Shown piece by piece: positions 6,975 through 10,004 of a DNA stretch of 10,004 nt. Positions within the stretch are counted from its first letter, which is position 1; each line of letters starts with the position of its first letter. A program made the translations under genes and the position numbers. Below the pieces are notes generated by a model. The model had not been told where the DNA came from, searched no databases, and saw only the letters and a program-made list of their open reading frames with translations. Source of the stretch: Melaminivora alkalimesophila (lineage in GTDB: Bacteria; Pseudomonadota; Gammaproteobacteria; Burkholderiales; Burkholderiaceae_C); NCBI RefSeq assembly GCF_000282995.1, contig NZ_ALEE01000215.1, positions 1 to 10,004 of the forward strand. Reading direction: 5' to 3'.

Positions 6975-9680
6975 ATGTCCGATCCCACCCAAGGAACCGT
7001 TCCGACCGACATCGACCAGCAGGAAACGCGCGAGTGGATGGATGCCCTGCAGGCAGTCATCGACAAGGAGGGCGCCGAGCGCGCCCACTTCCTGATCGAG
7101 CAGCTGCTCGAACACGCCCGCCAAAACAGCATCGACCTGCCGTTCTCCGCCAACACCGGCTACGTCAACACCATCGAGCCCGAGCAGGAGGCGCGCTGCC
7201 CCGGCAACATCGCCATCGAGAAGCGCCTGCGCGCCTTCATGCGCTGGAACGCCATGGCCATGGTGGTGCGCGCCAACCGCATCCACCCCGAGGACGGCGG
7301 CGACCTGGGGGGGCACATCGGCTCCTTCGCCTCGCTGGCCTCCATGTGGGGCGCGGGCTTCAACCATTTCTGGCACGCCGAGAGCGAGGACCACGGCGGC
7401 GATTGCATCTACTTCCAGGGCCACAGCGCACCGGGCATCTACGCCCGCGCCTACCTGGAGGGGCGCATCACCGAGGAGCAACTCGAGCACTTTCGCCAGG
7501 AAGTGGACGGCAAGGGCCTGCCGAGCTACCCGCACCCCAAGCTGATGCCCGGCTTTTGGCAGTTTCCCACCGTGTCGATGGGCCTGGGGCCGATGATGGC
7601 GATCTACCAGGCGCGCTTCCTCAAGTACCTGCACGCGCGCGGCATCGCCGACACGGCCAAGCGCAAGGTCTGGATCTTCCTGGGCGACGGCGAGATGGAC
7701 GAGCCCGAGAGCAAGGGCGCGATCAGCCTGGCGGCGCGCGAGAACCTGGACAACCTGATTTTCGTCATCAACTGCAACCTGCAGCGCCTCGATGGCCCGG
7801 TGCGCGGCAACGGCAAGATCATCCAGGAGCTCGAGGGCGACTTCCGCGGCGCCGGCTGGCACGTCATCAAGCTCTTGTGGGGCAAGGGCTGGGACGAGCT
7901 GCTGCGCCGCGACACCACCGGGCGCCTGCGCCAGCTCATGATGGAGACGCTGGACGGCGACTACCAGACCTACCGCGCCATGGACGGCGCCTACATCCGC
8001 AAACACTTCTTCGGCCGCTATCCCGAGACCGCCAAGCTGGTCGAGCACCTGACGGACGACGACCTGTGGGAGCTGCGCCGCGGCGGCCACGACCCGGAGA
8101 AGGTCTACGCGGCCTTCCACGCCGCCAACGAGCACAAGGGCCAGCCCACGGTGCTGCTGGTCAAGACCGTCAAGGGCTACGGCATGGGCAAGGGCGGCGA
8201 GGCCAAGAACACGGTGCACCAGACCAAGAAGCTGTCGGACGAGGACATCCGCTACATCCGCGATCGCTTCAACATTCCCATCCCCGACAGCGAGCTCGAC
8301 AAGCTGCCCTACTACAAGCCGGCCGACGACACGCCGGAGATGAAGTACCTGCACGAGCGGCGCAAGGCCCTGGGCGGATATTTGCCGCACCGCCGCGAGA
8401 AATCCGACGAGAGCTTCACCGTGCCGTCGCTGGAGACCTTCAAGGCGATCCTCGACCCGACCGCCGAGGGCCGCGAGATCTCCACCACCCAGGCCTATGT
8501 GCGCTTCCTCACGCAGCTGCTGCGCGACAAGGCGCTGGGCCCGCGCGTGGTGCCGATCATCGTGGACGAGGCGCGCACCTTCGGCATGGAAGGGCTGTTT
8601 CGCCAGGCGGGCATCTACAACCCCAAGGGCCAGCTCTACACGCCGGTGGACCGCGACCAGGTGATGTACTACAAGGAGGACAAGGCCGGCCAGATCCTGC
8701 AGGAAGGGATCAACGAGGCGGGTGGCATGTGTTCCTGGATCGCCGCGGCGACCTCGTACTCGACGAACAACCGGATCATGATCCCGTTCTACGTGTACTA
8801 CTCGATGTTCGGCTTCCAGCGCTTTGGCGACTTCGCCTGGGCGGCCGGCGACATGCAGGCGCGCGGCTTCCTGCTGGGCGGCACCTCCGGGCGCACCACG
8901 CTCAACGGCGAGGGGCTGCAGCACGAGGACGGCCACAGCCACATCCTGGCCAGCACCATCCCCAACTGCATCAGCTACGACCCGAGCTTTGCGCACGAGG
9001 TGGCGGTGATCATGCAGCACGGCCTGAAGCGCATGGTCGAGCGCCAGGAGAACGTCTTCTACTACATCACGCTGCTCAACGAGAACTACCCGATGCCGGG
9101 CCTGCAGCCGGGCACGGAGGAGCAGATCATCAAGGGCATGTACCTGTGCCGCCAGGCGCCGGCGCTGGAGGACGGCGCGCCCTCGGTGCAGCTGCTGGGC
9201 AGCGGCTCGATCCTGCGCGAGTCGATCGCCGCGCAGCAGCTGCTGGCCGATGACTGGGGTGTGGCGGCGGGGGTGTGGAGCTGCCCGAGCTTCAACGAGC
9301 TTGCGCGCGACGGCCAGGACGTGGCGCGCTGGAACCTGCTGCACCCGACCGAGGAGCCACGCAAGGCTTTCGTGACACGGCAGCTCGAGCGCGTGGAAGG
9401 CCCGGTCGTCGCGTCCACCGACTACATGAAGGCCTACGCGGAGCAGATCCGCGCCTACATCCCCGAGGGACGCAGCTACCAGGTGCTCGGCACCGACGGC
9501 TTCGGCCGCTCGGATTTTCGCTACAAGCTGCGCGAACACTTCGAGATCAACCGCCACTACATCGTGGTGGCGGCCCTCAAGGCGCTGGCCGATGACGGCG
9601 TGCTGCCCGCCGCCAAGGCGGCCGAGGCGATCCGCCGCTACGGCATCGACGCCGACAAGATCAACCCGCTGTACGCCTGA
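6975..9680 (+). CDS. aceE: Pyruvate dehydrogenase E1 component, homodimeric type
   Basis: E1 decarboxylates pyruvate with thiamine diphosphate and transfers the acetyl group to the lipoyl arm of E2 (AceF), feeding acetyl-CoA to the TCA cycle. The protein has 901 residues from the chosen start (887 in E. coli). The ThDP/Mg motif is intact: '[13 protein letters not shown]' with D238, then '[12 protein letters not shown]' with N266 and N268, matching E. coli D230, N258 and N260 with an offset of 8. The mobile inner loop '[17 protein letters not shown]' keeps H415, which corresponds to E. coli H407, needed for reductive acetylation of E2. The central part ('[18 protein letters not shown]', 'ATSYSTNN', '[22 protein letters not shown]') is near-identical to AceE as I recall it. 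No lipoyl domain is present, as expected for E1. It is the first gene of the PDH operon, with aceF 17 bases downstream. The C-terminal transketolase-like domain is complete to '[10 protein letters not shown]'. Confidence 0.98.
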   Translation: MSDPTQGTVPTDIDQQETREWMDALQAVIDKEGAERAHFLIEQLLEHARQNSIDLPFSANTGYVNTIEPEQEARCPGNIAIEKRLRAFMRWNAMAMVVRANRIHPEDGGDLGGHIGSFASLASMWGAGFNHFWHAESEDHGGDCIYFQGHSAPGIYARAYLEGRITEEQLEHFRQEVDGKGLPSYPHPKLMPGFWQFPTVSMGLGPMMAIYQARFLKYLHARGIADTAKRKVWIFLGDGEMDEPESKGAISLAARENLDNLIFVINCNLQRLDGPVRGNGKIIQELEGDFRGAGWHVIKLLWGKGWDELLRRDTTGRLRQLMMETLDGDYQTYRAMDGAYIRKHFFGRYPETAKLVEHLTDDDLWELRRGGHDPEKVYAAFHAANEHKGQPTVLLVKTVKGYGMGKGGEAKNTVHQTKKLSDEDIRYIRDRFNIPIPDSELDKLPYYKPADDTPEMKYLHERRKALGGYLPHRREKSDESFTVPSLETFKAILDPTAEGREISTTQAYVRFLTQLLRDKALGPRVVPIIVDEARTFGMEGLFRQAGIYNPKGQLYTPVDRDQVMYYKEDKAGQILQEGINEAGGMCSWIAAATSYSTNNRIMIPFYVYYSMFGFQRFGDFAWAAGDMQARGFLLGGTSGRTTLNGEGLQHEDGHSHILASTIPNCISYDPSFAHEVAVIMQHGLKRMVERQENVFYYITLLNENYPMPGLQPGTEEQIIKGMYLCRQAPALEDGAPSVQLLGSGSILRESIAAQQLLADDWGVAAGVWSCPSFNELARDGQDVARWNLLHPTEEPRKAFVTRQLERVEGPVVASTDYMKAYAEQIRAYIPEGRSYQVLGTDGFGRSDFRYKLREHFEINRHYIVVAALKALADDGVLPAAKAAEAIRRYGIDADKINPLYA

Positions 9681-9685
9681 GAACC

Positions 9686-9692
9686 AGGGAGG
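9686..9692 (+). promoter_or_regulatory. Ribosome binding site of aceF
   Basis: AGGGAGG lies 5 bases before the ATG at 9698, in the 17-base gap after the aceE stop. Confidence 0.75.
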
Positions 9693-9697
9693 CTGAC

Positions 9698-10004
9698 ATG
9701 GCATTGCTGGACATCAAGGTCCCGGACATCGGGGATTTCGACGAGGTGAGCGTGATCGAGGTGCTGGTCGCGCCGGGCGACCGGGTGCGCGTCGAGCAGT
9801 CATTGATCACGGTGGAGTCGGACAAGGCGTCGATGGAGATCCCGTCGAGCCACGCCGGCGTGGTCAAGGAGCTGAAGGTGCAACTCGGCGACAAGGTGCG
9901 CGAAGGCTCGGTGATGGTGGTGCTGGAGGTCGCGGACGAGCAGGACGCGGCGGCCAGGGACACCGGCGAAGGGGCCGGCCCGGCGCCTGCCGCCCCGGCG
10001 CCCG
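9698..10004 (+). CDS. aceF: Pyruvate dehydrogenase E2, dihydrolipoamide acetyltransferase (5' part)
   Basis: Only the first 102 residues are in the window. They form one biotinyl/lipoyl domain (about 2-78) beginning '[17 protein letters not shown]', with the lipoyl attachment Lys K43 in '[13 protein letters not shown]'. An Ala/Pro/Gly-rich linker follows from about residue 90, of the kind that joins lipoyl domains in E2. E2 carries acetyl groups on lipoate from E1 to CoA and forms the core of the complex. Position directly after aceE with tight spacing makes aceF the clear choice. Beta-proteobacterial LpdA can also carry an N-terminal lipoyl domain, so the part beyond the window would settle it, but that gene normally comes after aceF. 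Number of lipoyl domains and the catalytic core are not visible. Confidence 0.93.
   Translation, partial: MALLDIKVPDIGDFDEVSVIEVLVAPGDRVRVEQSLITVESDKASMEIPSSHAGVVKELKVQLGDKVREGSVMVVLEVADEQDAAARDTGEGAGPAPAAPAP

Noticed and set aside
7034..9253. Second plus-strand frame (about 739 residues) inside aceE
   Set aside because: Arg/Pro/Gly-rich out-of-frame shadow; the aceE frame carries every known catalytic residue.
6957..9704. Very long open frame (about 915 residues) antisense to aceE
   Set aside because: It covers aceE exactly, has low-complexity His/Val/Ala/Gly-rich composition and no recognisable domain. It is the usual shadow of a GC-rich gene.

Overview
The window is a GC-rich, tightly packed stretch of bacterial chromosome carrying seven protein genes, two of them cut by the window edges. 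The genes suggest a betaproteobacterium of the order Burkholderiales, most likely family Comamonadaceae (Acidovorax-like). The basis is the high GC content, a homodimeric-type AceE followed by an AceF with a beta/gamma-type lipoyl domain, and the PDH-flanking FixL/FixJ-like pair next to folD and prlC. The family assignment is from memory of gene style and neighbourhood, not from a search. I see no mobile elements, CRISPR arrays, rRNA or tRNA genes.

Left part, minus strand (1-3533): folD (bifunctional methylene-THF dehydrogenase/cyclohydrolase) leads a close-spaced run into prlC (M3 zinc oligopeptidase A). A secreted DUF4124-glutaredoxin-like protein follows and runs off the left edge. A strong hairpin with a T-tract lies just upstream of folD and probably ends the transcript coming from the two-component genes.

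Middle, minus strand (3625-6802): a membrane sensor histidine kinase has two transmembrane segments around a periplasmic region, then two PAS-like domains, HisKA and HATPase_c. It is followed by a FixJ/NarL-type response regulator. Kinase and regulator are in the usual operon order, with a 55-base gap holding a small AT-rich palindrome.

Right part, plus strand (6975-10004): aceE (pyruvate dehydrogenase E1) and the start of aceF (E2, first lipoyl domain) are divergent from the kinase. The shared 172-base intergenic region is the AT-richest part of the window and holds three TGTGC/GCACA motifs in inverted arrangement. The simplest reading is that the two-component system senses a carbon or redox signal and controls the PDH operon or itself from this region. 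That is inference from position only.

Most other long reading frames here are GC-rich shadows of these genes. I do not see a clearly novel system. The most worthwhile follow-ups are the divergent kinase/PDH control region and the secreted glutaredoxin-like protein.
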